64,000 nucleotides of DNA from Daphnia carinata (Eukaryota; Arthropoda; Branchiopoda; Diplostraca; Daphniidae): assembly GCF_022539665.2 (NCBI RefSeq), contig NC_081337.1:9276679-9340678 (forward strand). Reading direction: 5' to 3'. Positions 12,443-24,835 of this stretch are shown here, piece by piece; position 1 is the first letter of the stretch; each line of letters opens with the position of its first letter. The translations under genes and the position numbers were made by a program. The notes beneath the pieces were generated by a model. It saw nothing but the letters and a program-made list of their open reading frames with translations. It ran no database searches and was not told the DNA's origin.

Positions 12443-13275
12443 TTTAATACCTGAAAATAACTAAAAAAAATATCCATTGCTTTATAGAAGGACTCAAGAA
12501 TTCCTTTTGTATACGCATAATATTTTACATTAAATGCGGAGAATAATACGTGCAAAACGTATGTTAAACCATTAATCACGTACCTTAGGGTAGTCTTCTA
12601 AATGTCATAGCGAAAATGTGAAACTTAAATTTTTAAAAATGCGATATACGGCGCTAAATAATTATGTATTCACAGTTTAATGTTTCACATATCTCAAGTT
12701 ATCCCTTTACACCTATATTTTCCCCCGATCTTCAACGTCTCTATTCCAAATTTCCAATAAACAATACCAAATTGCACAATTCGTATCGAAACAACAAAAA
12801 CAAGAAGAGGGGATGGGTGTGTATGAGTGTGTGAGCTCTCGGCGTTGCGAAATCTACAAACAGTTGATGAAATATTACAAGGCAAAAAAGGCAACAAAAA
12901 AATTATTGTTTTTACATTCGTTCGTATAAAAAAACATCTCTTTAAAAAATTTTAACATAAGAAATAAGTATTACTTATTCTTCGGCAGAACATATAAATG
13001 TGACCGTGAAAATTCGATTATTACCTCTCAAAGTCTAAACTTTCCGTTTTTACTTTCCATGAATAAACAGACTGAACATTTTAAAATGAAGCTTTGTGAA
13101 GAAGCATACTTTTCTAACAGTTTCATGTGGCACTTTTTCATTGCACACAAGATCACGAAGGTTCTCTAAACGGTTTTGATTTAACACTAGATGTCCTTTG
13201 TGTTCAGTTTCGTCATTTAATTGCTTTGGCGCAGAAAACATAGCCAGGGGGAAAAAATTGAAAAAACTGTAAAAG
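12443..13275. other. Divergent upstream region of A2 and RSBN1
   Basis: An acceptor (AGTTATTTTCAG, minus strand) lies directly before the A2 start exon, so a 5' UTR intron begins here. The remainder is the head-to-head spacer to the RSBN1-like gene. No clear TATA element was found. Confidence 0.35.
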
Positions 13276-16200
13276 ATGGCGACGCGCGAGTCAAGCGTCG
13301 TTTCAGACCGGGAATTAGAAACAGTGTCAAAATTGGATTTCACGGGATTTGAAAGTGAAAATTCACCTGTTAACAATGAAATTAATGGTGCGGACGTGAA
13401 ATTAAGTGAATTCATTCGTAACTTACCTGGTTTACCGTCAAACAATCCATTGTTAAACACAAGCACCAATGATGTTGTTTCGTGTGATGCCGCCTCCGGG
13501 CCTCTTGAGGATAGCAGTGAACTAAGTTGTGCTGTGAAAACCGAAAACTGTGACAACTCAACGACTAAAGAAGAATTTACGACAACATTGCCTCCTGAAC
13601 ATCCGATTACATCAAAATCAGAGAGGTCAAAAGAGAGTAATAGAGACAGACATTCATCAAGACACAAATCCAGTCGAGATTGCAGGAAATGCAATGAAAG
13701 AAGAAAAACAAAACGGTGCAATGTGGGTGTTCAGTGCAGGATAGACAGACACTTATCAAAAACCATCACCCTACAATCATGGATTCCCAAATCTATATAC
13801 TCCTCCAGTTCTGTACCACATTGGGAGCACCACAAATATGCATCATTAATTAAACTTGAGACCTATCCAAATGGGAATGCCAGTGTTCTCCACATGAGTC
13901 AAGATGAAATAGATCATCTAAATTTAAATGAACGAGAACTGAAAGAACTGGCCCATGAATTTTTGAAGGTATGTCAGTTCATTGTAAATCAAATAGTTTC
14001 CTCTTATAATTTTGCCATCAAATAATGTACCTGTATATTCAGCTGTCATTCAGTGAAGATGAAAATGGTTTTGCCCACTATGTGATGTCCATAGTGCATA
14101 ATGCAGCCAGCTACATGCCAGATCTTCTAGATCATATGGCTGAGAATTACCCTAATCTTACAGTGAAAAATGGGGTTCTCGGGCGCAATTCAGACATTGA
14201 GAGCTCCAACATGGCACATTTTAAAGATCAGGTAAATTCAAAAGTTTGTACAGAATGCTCATTACTAGCTAAACAATATTTGTCAGGTCTATAAAACATA
14301 CAGCGGTGGCACCTTCCGCCATGGACCTCTTCACCAGATTTCGCTTGTTGGTACCGTGACTGAAGAAGTCGGAGGGTATTTCCCGAAGTTTCTTGAGATG
14401 CTGGAAAAAAATATATTTCTCAAGTTGACGATGCCCTGGGGAGAAACGAGTGTTGTGAAAATGGATAATCCGTTAGAGTCTAACGACGGGCCTATTCTCT
14501 GGGTGAGACCTGGTGAGCAAATGCTTCCTACAGCAGAGTTGAACGCAAGCAGATCTCCAGTCAAGCGAAAACGGACAGGAATCAATGAACTCCGGGTATT
14601 GCATCAAATTAGTTCTCAGCTTTTATGTGCCAAAATAGTGAAATCTTATTCAATTGTTAAATAGAATCTCCAGTATTTACCACGCTCATTAGAGGCACGT
14701 GAGGTACTTTTTGAAGACCGAACTCGCGCACACGCAGATCACGTAGGTCATGGTTTAGATCGCATGACGACAGCGGCTGTTGGAATATTGAAAGCTGTTC
14801 GTTGCGGTGATAAGAGCAAGATTAATCGCATAACCAAAGTAAATAAAGTTTCGTAACCATGCATGTAATGTGAAATACTAATCTATATGCTGCTTGCAGG
14901 ATGTTGTTGCCTTCCACGCTGCCGATTTCAACGATTTGGTCTCCCAACTTCAACTCGATTTATATGAACCTCCTATTTCTCAGTGTGTCCAATGGGTGGA
15001 AGATGCTAAACTCAATCAACTCCATCGTGAAGGGATTCGCTACGCAAAAATACCCCTTTACGACAACGACATATACTTTCTTCCACGAAATGTTATTCAT
15101 CAGTTCCGAACTATATCTGCTGTGACGAGCATTGCATGGCACGTCCGTCTTCGGCAATATTATCCAGAATTAAACAAGATGTATAAAAGAATGGCAGCTG
15201 AGGAAGGTTTGTGAGCAATTTTTCATTTGATGTATTTCACCTGCCCTGAAATCTGATTTCTTTACCAGGTGGTGCTACTGCAATAGACGAAGATTTGAGA
15301 CGACATGGTATGAAACGCTATGTCCCTTCAGCTGCCATGAGCGAGAATTGTGACACAGAGAATCACCGGTCAAAATTGCGAGTTCCAGAAGAAAAAACAA
15401 CGGAGGATGATGAAAGTGAGGAGGAATCTACACGAACGGATAAGCTTAAGAGACAAGAGGAAAAAGAAAAAGATGGCAAAAAAGGAGAACGAAGTAAAGA
15501 AGCTAAAAAGGAAGTGGGGAAGTCTGACAGTTATCTTGAAGACGTAAAAGCTAAGAGTGCCTCACGTGAAGAAAAGTCAGAAAAATCGCGATCCTTCGGT
15601 GATCGCGACAAAACGAAGGACGCAGAACAGCAGACGGACTGTAAAAATAATAGGGAACAAAGAAAGCCTGAAGAAAAACCAGAAAAAACCAAGAGACCTG
15701 AACACCCGAGTAAAGATTCCAAAAAAACAGAGGAAAGGCTCGAACGAAGTAAAAAAACAGATGATGGGGGAAAAGAATCAAAACATGGAGACGAAAGAGC
15801 CCTGAAAAACGATCGGTCCGACAAGACGCTAGAATCTAAAAAAGATGGGAAGCAAAGAAGTAAAGAACATGAAATCAAGTCAAAACACGAGCGACATAAC
15901 GAAGATGCCAAACCGGAATGTATCAAAGAGCCGGTCAAAGGTGAAGAAGGCGTTGGATTAAAAAAAGAAGAGGAGCCTGGTTTGATCGGTGAAGAAAACC
16001 ACGATTTTAAAGAAGTTTCTCCTAAACATGTAGTTGCTGAAAAACGAAGAAAGAGCCTGGAGGGTGATTTTAATAAAGATCTCGATGGAAAAAAAGACCA
16101 CAAGGGGAAAAGAGAAGAAGACAAATGTGGAAATCGCCATAAAGATAATCGACGAGAAAAATGTAAACATGGTGAGCCAAGATCTGATCAACCCCGTCAT

Positions 16201-16618
16201 CGAAGTGAACATCATCGGAGCAGCAACCTTCAAGATCATAAGCATTCTAACAAGCCATGCAAAGAAGAAAGGCGGAAACGAAAGGCGGATGAAGAAGAAC
16301 ACCAAAATGTTATCGAAAGTAAGAAAAACAAACCTAATCATCAAGTAGAATGTGAAAAGCATGGATCCCGCAATGAAAGTCTGATTGGTAATATTAAAAG
16401 TTTGCATCTGGCGATTGTATTTCCAATGATTATTTTTTTTTGTTTTCTAATTGCAAGAATCATTAGTCCCTGCATCGGATTCAAAACACTACTGCGTCCC
16501 GAAAGTATGGCCGAAGCTTGCGGTTGCGAAAAAAGACCTTTTTTCTTCTGGAGACCTCTTAGGTTCCATAATGTCTTCTATGTTACCCGTCACAAAAACG
16601 AAGGAAGAGACTGATTAA
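13276..16618 (+). CDS. RSBN1: Round spermatid basic protein 1 / DPY-21-type JmjC histone demethylase
   Basis: Seven exons (13276-13968, 14043-14231, 14287-14595, 14665-14838, 14900-15206, 15269-16387, 16458-16618) encode 983 residues. An acidic and serine-rich N-terminus precedes the conserved RSBN1 core. Core blocks include [73 protein letters not shown] and [20 protein letters not shown]. Known relatives are vertebrate RSBN1/RSBN1L and worm DPY-21, a JmjC enzyme that removes methyl from H4K20me2. Histidines in the FHAADF and NVIHQFRT blocks are candidate metal ligands. The tail (exon 6) is about 370 residues of Lys/Glu/Arg-rich, low-complexity charged sequence, typical of nuclear proteins. 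The last intron uses a weak CAAG acceptor; reading through it instead would give a hydrophobic tail that I consider spurious. Confidence 0.85.
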
Positions 16619-16853
16619 TTTATAATGCCGTTTATCTCCCAAAACGTTTTCCTTTTATTGCTTCTGTTACAGCTTTTAAGGTGTTGGATCTCAGCGTACC
16701 TGACGACACGCCACCTTATGTTTGATTTTTAAAAAATACCTATTTGCCTAATGAGAAATAAAACCAATCGACACATTATCTGTTTTTACCAGTCCTTAAT
16801 GTATTTCTTTTTCACTATGATACATTTCTGTAATTTAAACTTACGCGCTTACT

Positions 16854-17757
16854 TTATCGCGACAATTTATCAATACGAAACTTGTCAACGCAAGAAGCAA
16901 ACTCCTTCACTTCATTTGCGCAGAACAAGGGTTTGTCCTTGTTCTCTTTGTAACATTTTAGTACGCAGCATTTCTGTTCACTGCAAACATCGTTAAATGA
17001 TTCTTTCGAAAAGGAACGCTGGATATCCTCTACGGCTGCGCGATACTCTGCTTCAGTTTGCTCGGCAAGTTTTGAATACTACCCAGAAATGCAAAAAAAA
17101 TTTACTTTAGTCATAATAGGCAAATGACTTTTATCCCCTCACCCATGACAATACTTGACTATGATTAATGGTACTGCACTCCAGAAAATTTTGTAACAGA
17201 TGGCTAAATATTTCTTACATGCTCAGTCAAATTTAGGAGTTGGTTACGCCAATGCTCTTGAACTCTCTGTATCTCAGCCTCTTTCTCTTGTCGAATTTTT
17301 AGCGAAGTAAGGTGAGCTTCTTCCATAAAGCGTCCATAAGGATTAGGTTCCTTGTTTTGTTTATTGTCAGATGAAGGACTAGTTGCTTCCTTACTTGGTA
17401 CTTGCATTTCCTTAGTTCTTGGCAGAGTTTCATTGTTAGAAGCCTTGGGTAATTCAGAATCCTCATCTTTAATTTAAAACAATAAAAAAACATTAAGCTA
17501 TTTCGTTTCCAATGTCAATGAGAAATGAGCAAACTTTGTTGCTTGGTATGGACAGGTTGGTGTGAACTTTTTGCCTCTCTTTCCCTCTCGATTTCCCCTT
17601 TAAGACGCCTCACAACAGAATCAGAGATCTATATAGTTTGAATAAAACTTTGTTTGAATGGAATTGCACATTTAACGCAAATCTCTAATACCTTGATAAC
17701 TCCTGCGACTTCATCATTTACCACTGTTATTTTTCGATTGCTTGGCGAGTTGCCCAT
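16854..17757 (-). CDS. CHCHD3: MICOS complex subunit MIC19/MIC25 (CHCHD3/6 family)
   Basis: Four exons (17757-17692, 17628-17535, 17466-17219, 17078-16854) give 210 residues, close to the 227 of human CHCHD3. The protein starts MGNSPSNRK, a good N-myristoylation site as in MIC19. A DUF737-type helical region (VAGVIKISDSVVRRLKGEI) follows, then a charged linker and a coiled coil (EAEIQRVQEHWRNQLLNLTE). The CHCH domain has twin CX9C motifs: C-SEQKCCVLK-C and C-ANEVKEFAS-C. MIC19 sits on the intermembrane-space face of the mitochondrial inner membrane and helps shape crista junctions together with mitofilin and SAM50. It is convergent with RSBN1, 235 bp apart. Confidence 0.88.
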
Positions 17758-18379
17758 CTCTCCTACGCTACAACAGCTATCTGACGTCCAGCTCCGGACA
17801 GTTAACTGGATTGATCAGAAAGGCATATTCTTAAACGCTTTATCAACAGATTAAAATTGCTAAACAAATTTTTGACTAAACCTGAAATGCAGCTGAGACT
17901 GAGACCACCGATTTTTGCAGAACAATCTACAAAAGCAGACAGATATAAGAACGACAATGTTGACGGATGGTCCACATTAGAATCGCTGGACGCCCAGTTT
18001 TATCGTTTATCGTTTATGCTTGAATAGTTTTAATCTTATGGCATATTCTTATACACTGATCATTTAACACTTCTGCTCTGGGCAATTACTATTAAATAAT
18101 ATGGAAGACGGAAGGACATGCCGCACCACTGAAGGAATGGCACCGGTGTAGTTCGTCATTGTGATCGTTACAACATGCCATTACTATTTTTTCCAGACTG
18201 TCAGTGGAGTTGGTAAATAAGCTAAACGTTGCACGCGCCCTGTTTTTTTCATTTTTGTCGATCCTGTATCGTTTGTGGCAGTTGCCTTAGCACCCCTGGT
18301 TTTCGTTGTTAAGTCGATAATTTGGTCAATAACAGCTTAAGTTTTCCATTTTCGACAGTTGACAAAGGTGGTTACAGAT
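17758..18379. other. Divergent promoter region of MIC19 and the DUF2828 gene
   Basis: This 620-bp spacer separates two divergently transcribed genes. It holds AT-rich sequence and short exon-like fragments near 18100-18215. The fragments may be an untranslated leader of the DUF2828 gene. No TATA element was identified. Confidence 0.3.
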
Positions 18380-20461
18380 ATGGGTAGGGTATCTCATTTT
18401 TTTGCGTTTTATTGCCAATTCTCCTTGACAGATAGTGCACTTGCGAAGCAGTAATTTAGTTCATGTGTATAAATTCATATATATATATTTGCTTTATTTA
18501 GATAGCCTGAAGATTGATGAAATTTCTGATGCTATATCAGATGGAAATGGGTTTCCTGAAAACATTAGGCTTACAGAAAATGCATCCTTTACACACAGCT
18601 CTACCACAAATGCCTGCCTTGATTTTTATTTTGAAGTTATGCAGAATACTGGACAGGATCAAATTGTCAGTCAATTGGAAAAATCTTGGTCTGAAGATGC
18701 GCTGTTAACACTGAAGTTAATTTTCCAATTGCGAGATGTCCGTTCAGGCAAAGGAGCTGTTGTTGAATTTCATCACTGCCTTATTTGGCTTTTCCGTAAT
18801 CACCCAGAAACATTGCTCTATAATCTTGAATTTGTAGCCCAACATGGTTATTGGAAAGATCTTTGCTGGTTGATCAAATTTTTGCTGAAGGATGATGTAT
18901 GTACGAGAACCGAATGTCAACCCCGCAAGAGAATTTGCGAGACTACACGGCAAACAAACATTAATTATTCGCTCGAAGAACTTATCAGCAAGCGGGTGAA
19001 TGGAGATGTCAGCAAGCATGTTTGGAAACGCTATCTAAGCAAACTTCCAGATGACGACGCCAAGCGAAATGCTCTTCTAAAATTCAAAGAATTATCCAAA
19101 GCAATCCATCTTACTCGAAGTAAAGAAGCCAAAATAAGAAAGAAGGCAGCTAAATCTGTTGCTGCTGTTAAACTCTTGAACTTCAAGATCGTACATCAAC
19201 ATTTCCCTGCACTTTATGATAAGGTTGTCAGCTTATTTACTTCAAATTTGAAGCGCGACAAAGACATGCTGGATAAGAATAAATGCCTACCAATGACTGC
19301 TTTAGTCGGGAAGTGGGCTCCTACTATTGGCGACTCAATCGACTGTTGTACATCACTGGGTAAAAATATCGCCCGGGCTTTATACTCTTCTTTTTGTCAA
19401 CGAATGGCCGACGAATCTGAATTGGATTTTGATACAAAAGCTTATGTGCATTACCGCAAAAACTTCCTAACACCGCTTCGAATTGCTATCAAGGTTCCTG
19501 AAAGACTGATGTCACAGAAAACATGGTCTGAAATAGATTATCAGCGCGTTTCATCCGTCTGTATGAGAAGAAATAAGAAAAACTTTTTGAAGAACGATGC
19601 CGAGCGGTTTGGTTGTTATCTGAGTGATGTTAAGTCGGGTGAAAAGAAAATTGCTTCTGGAGCCTTACTCCCACAGGAAATAATCAAACAGTTTATGGAA
19701 TCATTTGGCGAACCCGAAGAATTAATGGAAGTAGGCGAACTACAATGGAAGAGCTATGTGGAAAATTTGAAGAAATCGGGTTTGTTTAAAAGTGCCTTAT
19801 CCATCTGCGATGTTTCCGGATCAATGTCGGGAACACCTATGGAAGCCGCAATAGCTCTATCTCTGCTAACTGCCGAACTATCCAATCCACCTTTCAAGAA
19901 CCATGTTTGCACCTTCTCGTCCAGTCCTTCTCTTCAGATAGTAAATCAAGCAACGCTGAAAGAAAAGGTTTCGTTCGTCATGAATATGGAATGGGGAATG
20001 AACACCAACCTACAGGTGACGCATTACTAATAATCCAAAAAACTGCTTTTTTCTTACAAAACCACGAATTCGTAACTTTTTAGGCAGTTTTTGACCTCAT
20101 TCTGGAACTGGCCATCAGCACCAAGTTGCCACCAGAAGAAATGGTTAAAACGCTCTTCATTTTCTCAGATATGGAATTCGATGATTGCGGAGGCGATAAA
20201 TACGAAACAGATTTTCAGTTAATTAAAAGAAAATTTGAACAAGAGCACTATCCCCTTCCAGCCATCGTATTTTGGAATCTAAGAGGACACGGCAACCGTT
20301 CTAAGCCAGTAACCAAAGACGAAAAAAATGTCGCACTCGTCTCTGGTTTCTCTGGACAGATGATGAAAACTTTTCTAGAAAGCGGGCAATTTGATTCGCC
20401 ATACCTAGCCATGCTTAAAACACTGGGAAATACCTATGACCATTTAAAAGTCATTGATTAA
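18380..20461 (+). CDS. DUF2828 protein (Ro60/TROVE-like helical repeats plus vWA domain)
   Basis: Coding exons 18502-20015 and 20084-20461 are clear. I propose a first coding exon of only four bases (ATGG, 18380-18383) that restores phase and gives MDSLKIDEISDA, for 631 residues in total. The block RLTENASFTHSSTTNACLDF followed by LKLIFQLRDVRSGKGAVVEF is the DUF2828 signature known from plants, fungi, protists and giant viruses. The C-terminal vWA domain carries a MIDAS-like DVSGSMSG (near 19810) and FIFSDMEFDD. The family is related in layout to Ro60, which binds small structured RNAs, so an RNA-quality or signalling role is possible but not shown. No animal function is known to me. Codon use looks like that of the neighbours and the gene has an intron, so it is resident rather than a contaminant. 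Confidence 0.8.
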
Positions 20462-20980
20462 TGCAGCTCTGCAAATTCTTTAAACAAATGGCACTTCTTA
20501 ATATAGCCAGGCATGTTTTTCACTAGTCTCCCAATCGATATTAATGCCTCTAATACTCTGCGACTAAATTGTATCTCATATTCCGATTGCTCTTTATCTA
20601 ACGTCAGCTGCAGAGCACTGTCTTTTCTTTTCCTCTTATGTTTAAATCTCCCTCGTAAATTAAACAGTAGGCGTTCGTTTCGGTCATTTCATCTACCTAC
20701 ATTATTCTGGACTATATTGCACAAATACAATGTTTAATCAAGATTTTTCTGATCCCCCTCTGCTCGAGTTTCTCCCTTTATCTCGTATTCTTCGTAGATC
20801 GGCTTATGAACAATGAACTTGATTAGTAACAAGAAACATTCAAAGAAAAAGCAATGAAACAAATAAAACAAGTAGACAAAAATAAGGAAACAACAAAAGT
20901 ATACCAAAATTCTCTTACTCGTCTCTTTTTCAATCGTGAGTCGTCACTTAAGTCTTTAACTCCAGTTCACTACTTGTCAA
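20462..20980. other. 3' flank of the DUF2828 gene
   Basis: T/C-rich then A-rich sequence with short open frames only. No gene was recognised before the repeat element that begins at 20981. Confidence 0.3.
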
Positions 20981-21424
20981 TAGGGCTAATCAAAGACGAT
21001 CGGGGTAAACCGCGGTTTTTCATTTAAAAATCGTCAAACCGTCGGTTCGGTTTGCAACTGGGCCAAACCGGTTTGAACCGCCATTAAAAAAATTTTTTGA
21101 AATATTGCTAAAATTCCAAATCAAGTAATTATCACTAATTGTTGTGAGCGTAATGGCGGTCAGCAACTTGTTATAAATCAAATTTCCGATCAGACTTGTA
21201 GGCATCGCGGTCGAAAATTGGTCGATCTTTCCGCCATCTAGCGACAAACTCTGTTACTGATGTATTGTCCTATGCAAACTGGAAATCCACGGTACAATCT
21301 GTCAAACCGCGGTTCAATCGGTTTGGAAAAACTCAAACCGAACCGCACCCGGTTTGTCCTTTTTTTTTTTTAAACCGCGCGGGTCGGCCAAAATCGTGCC
21401 CGATCGTCGCGGGGCCGAGCCCTA
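20981..21424 (-). mobile_element. hAT-type non-autonomous element (MITE), copy 1
   Basis: A 444-bp element has short terminal inverted repeats TAGGGCT...AGCCCTA and subterminal GACGATCGG / CGATCGTC. Many variants of an AAACCGCGGTTT / CGGTTTG motif occur near both ends. Its interior matches copy 2 at 49115-49640 in inverted orientation, for example the stretch containing AAGTAATTATCACTAATTGT. It has no coding capacity. The flanks share only TGTCAA, so the target duplication is decayed. It ends 86 bp before the UBA2 start codon. Confidence 0.75.
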
Positions 21425-21510
21425 GCTGTGTCAACCAGTTATCGATTCTATTCTCAAGAAGTAATGCAACATCGGATCACCTAGGGAAACAATTTTCAAA
21501 ATTGGGAAAA

Positions 21511-24418
21511 ATGGCGGACGTTAATGTTGCTCCACCTCTGCTTGATGATTCAATTAGAAAATCTAAAGTTCTTGTTGTTGGAGCTGGTGGCATTGGATGT
21601 GAACTTTTAAAAAATCTTGTGCTTTCTGGGTTTAGTGATATCTTAGTGGTTAGTAAAGATTTTTTTGTCATGGTTGTCAACCATTGGTTGTTCTGTTTGG
21701 AGAATTGCTCCCTTAAGCTAAACTAAATAAAATGTACGTAGTACTACTACTAAAAATAGGATGAAAGTTCTTTTTTAAGGGAATTAAAATTTCCTACTGA
21801 TCTGGCATTTAAATGCTATGTTTCCCGCACATGACAAGTTGACAACCATTCTCATAACTGGCATAACTTCAAATTCCCACATTATTTATTGCTGCCTTTC
21901 CTTGTTCACTAGATTGACCTGGACACCATAGATGTAAGCAACCTTAATCGCCAATTTCTTTTCCAAAAAGAGCATGTTGGGAAATCAAAAGCTGTAATTG
22001 CTAGGGAGAGTGCCTTAGGCTTTAATCCAAATGTCAACATTGTTGCTAAACATGACAGTGTGATGAAGTAAGTTCAACAAAAATTTTCCCAAGTTTTTTT
22101 TAGCTATAAATGATAAATTTTAAACACTGACCAACTTTTAATTTTCAGTTCTGAATACAGTGTTAGCTTCTTCAAACAGTTCACAATAGTGATGAACGCT
22201 TTGGACAATCGAGCTGCAAGAAGCCATGTGAATCGAATGTGTTTAGCTGCCAATGTACCATTGATTGAAAGTGGAACAGCTGGATATCTTGGACAAGTCA
22301 CTGTCATTAAAAAGGGATTTTCAGAGTGCTATGATTGCAACCCAAAAGCTGGACAGAAATCTTACCCTGGATGTACAATTCGCAATACTCCATCAGAGCC
22401 TATTCATTGCATTGTTTGGGCAAAACATCTCTTCAATCAGCTTTTTGGTGAAGCTGACCCAGATGAAGATGTTTCTCCTGATACTGCTGATCCTGAAGCA
22501 GCTGGCATGATGATTAGAAGACACATTTAGTCATCAAAAATTTAATCAGCATAAACATTTCTACCCCTTTTTGTCTCCCACTTAAAGGCGAAGCTGGCTC
22601 GGTAGCTTTACGCAATCAAGCCAGTGAGGCAGGAAATGTGACGCGCGTATCTACTCGGGCGTGGGCTCTACAATCTGAATATGATCCAAGCAAATTGTTT
22701 GGGAAATTTTTTTGTGATGACATTAAGTATTTGTTGTCAATGGACAAACTATGGACGAAACGAACCCCACCTATTCCCCTGTCTTGGGACAACCTTCCAG
22801 GTACACATATTTCTCTATAGAATTTTAACCACTGTCTGCTGGATACATATTTTGAATAATTGGTAGATGAAACTTCTCATCAGCAAGGAGGGCTTATTAA
22901 AGACCAAAAGGTCTGGAGCCTAGCAGAATGTGTGCAAGCTTTGGTCTCGTCAATCAAAACCTTATATCAACGATTTAAGGTAGTATCATTTTATTTTGTT
23001 TTTTAAATCCATTTCTTTAACTAGATTCGATACAATTCGAAATTTTAAGGAATTGAAAGGAGAAGAAAGTTTCCTTGTATGGGATAAGGATGATGAAGCT
23101 TCTATGGATTTCGTAACTGCTTGCTCAAATTTGCGCTCCCATGTGTTTTCAATTCCCAAGAAGAGTCGCTTCGATGTTAAAGGTACGTATGTATATATTA
23201 TCAAAACTATATATATTACATATACAGTTAATGTAACCAAAGCAAATGTTCGGAATTAACCATGTTTCAGCAATGGCAGGCAACATTATTCCAGGTAGTA
23301 ATTCTAATATATTCATCTAGTAACTAATCTAGTAAAATCCTTGAATTGTTATTAGCGATCGCTACTACCAATGCAGTTATTGCAGGACTTATTGTCTTTG
23401 AAGCGTTTAAAATTCTCGAGGGCAAGTGGGAAGAATGTCGCCATGTAAAACCAATATGTTAAATAGTGTACACATTTTGCGTTTTTTAATCATCTGATTT
23501 ACTTGTAGGTGTACCTTAATAGTAAACCGAATGCATTGAACAAAGTTATTGCCCCATCATCACTGGATAGTGCAAATCCAAAATGCTACGTTTGCTCGCC
23601 GCACCCTGAAGTAGCTGACGATGGGTTTTAATTGATTGATTTCATTTGATAAATGCTTCGTCTTTCCAGGTCACTGTTCTATTAAGTGTTGGTCAAATGA
23701 CCGTGCAATCATTCGAAGACAAAGTTTTGCGGGGTGCTCTTCATATGATCTCTCCAGATGTAATGGTTGATGACGGCAAGGGCACTGTGCTCATATCCTC
23801 GGAAGAAGGCGAAACAACAGAAAATATGATAAAATTTCTTTCGGTGAGCACAGTTTCGAGTATGTCCTTCTTCCCGCTTTTATTAATATGTATCATTTCT
23901 TCTCGTTTTAGGACTTCAACATTTCTGATGGTACGCGACTTCGATGTGAAGATTTCCATCAAGAATATGACTTAAATATCACAATCATTGACCGGTAGTT
24001 TTTTAAGGATAACTATTTTCTTTATGTCTTTACATATTTGTATTTTCTCAAGCGAAAATTTGGAAGACAACCGTGAGTTTATTGTTATCGCTGATCCAAG
24101 TCAACTTCAACCAAAGGCCGCCGTCGAAACCAGTGGTCCGCAACCTTCGACATCTTCTTCCGTGCCTGCGCCGTCGACCAATGCAACAGGTACGCGTAGG
24201 TTTCTTATTTGCTCTAGATTGTTACTGATTCAAGTGTGTTGTCAACAGAATCAGTGGAGATCGATGAGGATTTGGACGTTATCTTCCAAAAAGGCACTGA
24301 AAATGGCAACAATCAACAAGAACCATCCATTAGGAAGCGTTCTATTTCTGGACAAGCTGATATTGGCAGTGCTTCAAAAAAACTTCGTTTATCCGAAAAC
24401 GATATTATCGAGTTGTGA
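21511..24418 (+). CDS. UBA2: SUMO-activating enzyme subunit 2
   Basis: Thirteen exons sum to 1,887 nt and encode 628 residues, close to human UBA2 (640). The enzyme pairs with SAE1 to adenylate SUMO, then carries it as a thioester and passes it to UBC9 in the nucleus. The nucleotide-binding motif [17 protein letters not shown] is in exon 1, and the adenylation domain continues with [17 protein letters not shown]. The catalytic cysteine sits in [20 protein letters not shown]; zinc-ligand cysteines are in CYDC and [10 protein letters not shown]. The ubiquitin-fold domain ([12 protein letters not shown]) and an acidic tail with KKLRLSE and a basic KR cluster follow. The third intron appears to use a GC donor (CTG/GCATGA at 22504/22505). 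With a normal GT site the reading frame stops. Confidence 0.93.
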
Positions 24419-24835
24419 AATTGGAATTTCTAAGGAAAAGTCAATGTCGGCAAGCCATTTTAATAAATGCTACATGTTTTTTCTTTTCTATGAATATTGA
24501 TTTTTTATTATTCTCATCTGGTAAAGGATTTTCGTACCAGGGAACAAAGGCGTTTGTTTCCTACAGTCATTGTATTTTGATTCTTCATTCCCCAGGTAAA
24601 GTGGTTTGTCTGAGAAAACTTTATACTGTACTTTTTCCAAAATCCAAGTGGCAATGGCCTTAATAATTCGGATCTTACTGCATTTATCAGCAGAATACCA
24701 TTGTTATTGAATTAGACGACAAAATCATCCCTTGATACCGTATATATCTTTAAGATTACACAAAAACCCACGGACTGTATTCCACCTTCCATCGGTCTAA
24801 CTATGGATTTATTTTTTGTAGCATTGCCTGGTTTT
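24419..24835. other. Convergent 3' region of UBA2 and ECI2
   Basis: This 417-bp spacer separates the two stop codons and should hold both 3' UTRs. No other gene was seen. Confidence 0.4.

Noticed and set aside
15531-16407. Long minus-strand frames rich in Ser, Leu and Phe
   Set aside because: They are antisense shadows of the Lys/Glu-rich tail of RSBN1.
16388-16614. Hydrophobic C-terminal tail of RSBN1 by read-through
   Set aside because: Removing a 70-bp intron gives a soluble tail that ends at 16618, which fits a nuclear protein better.
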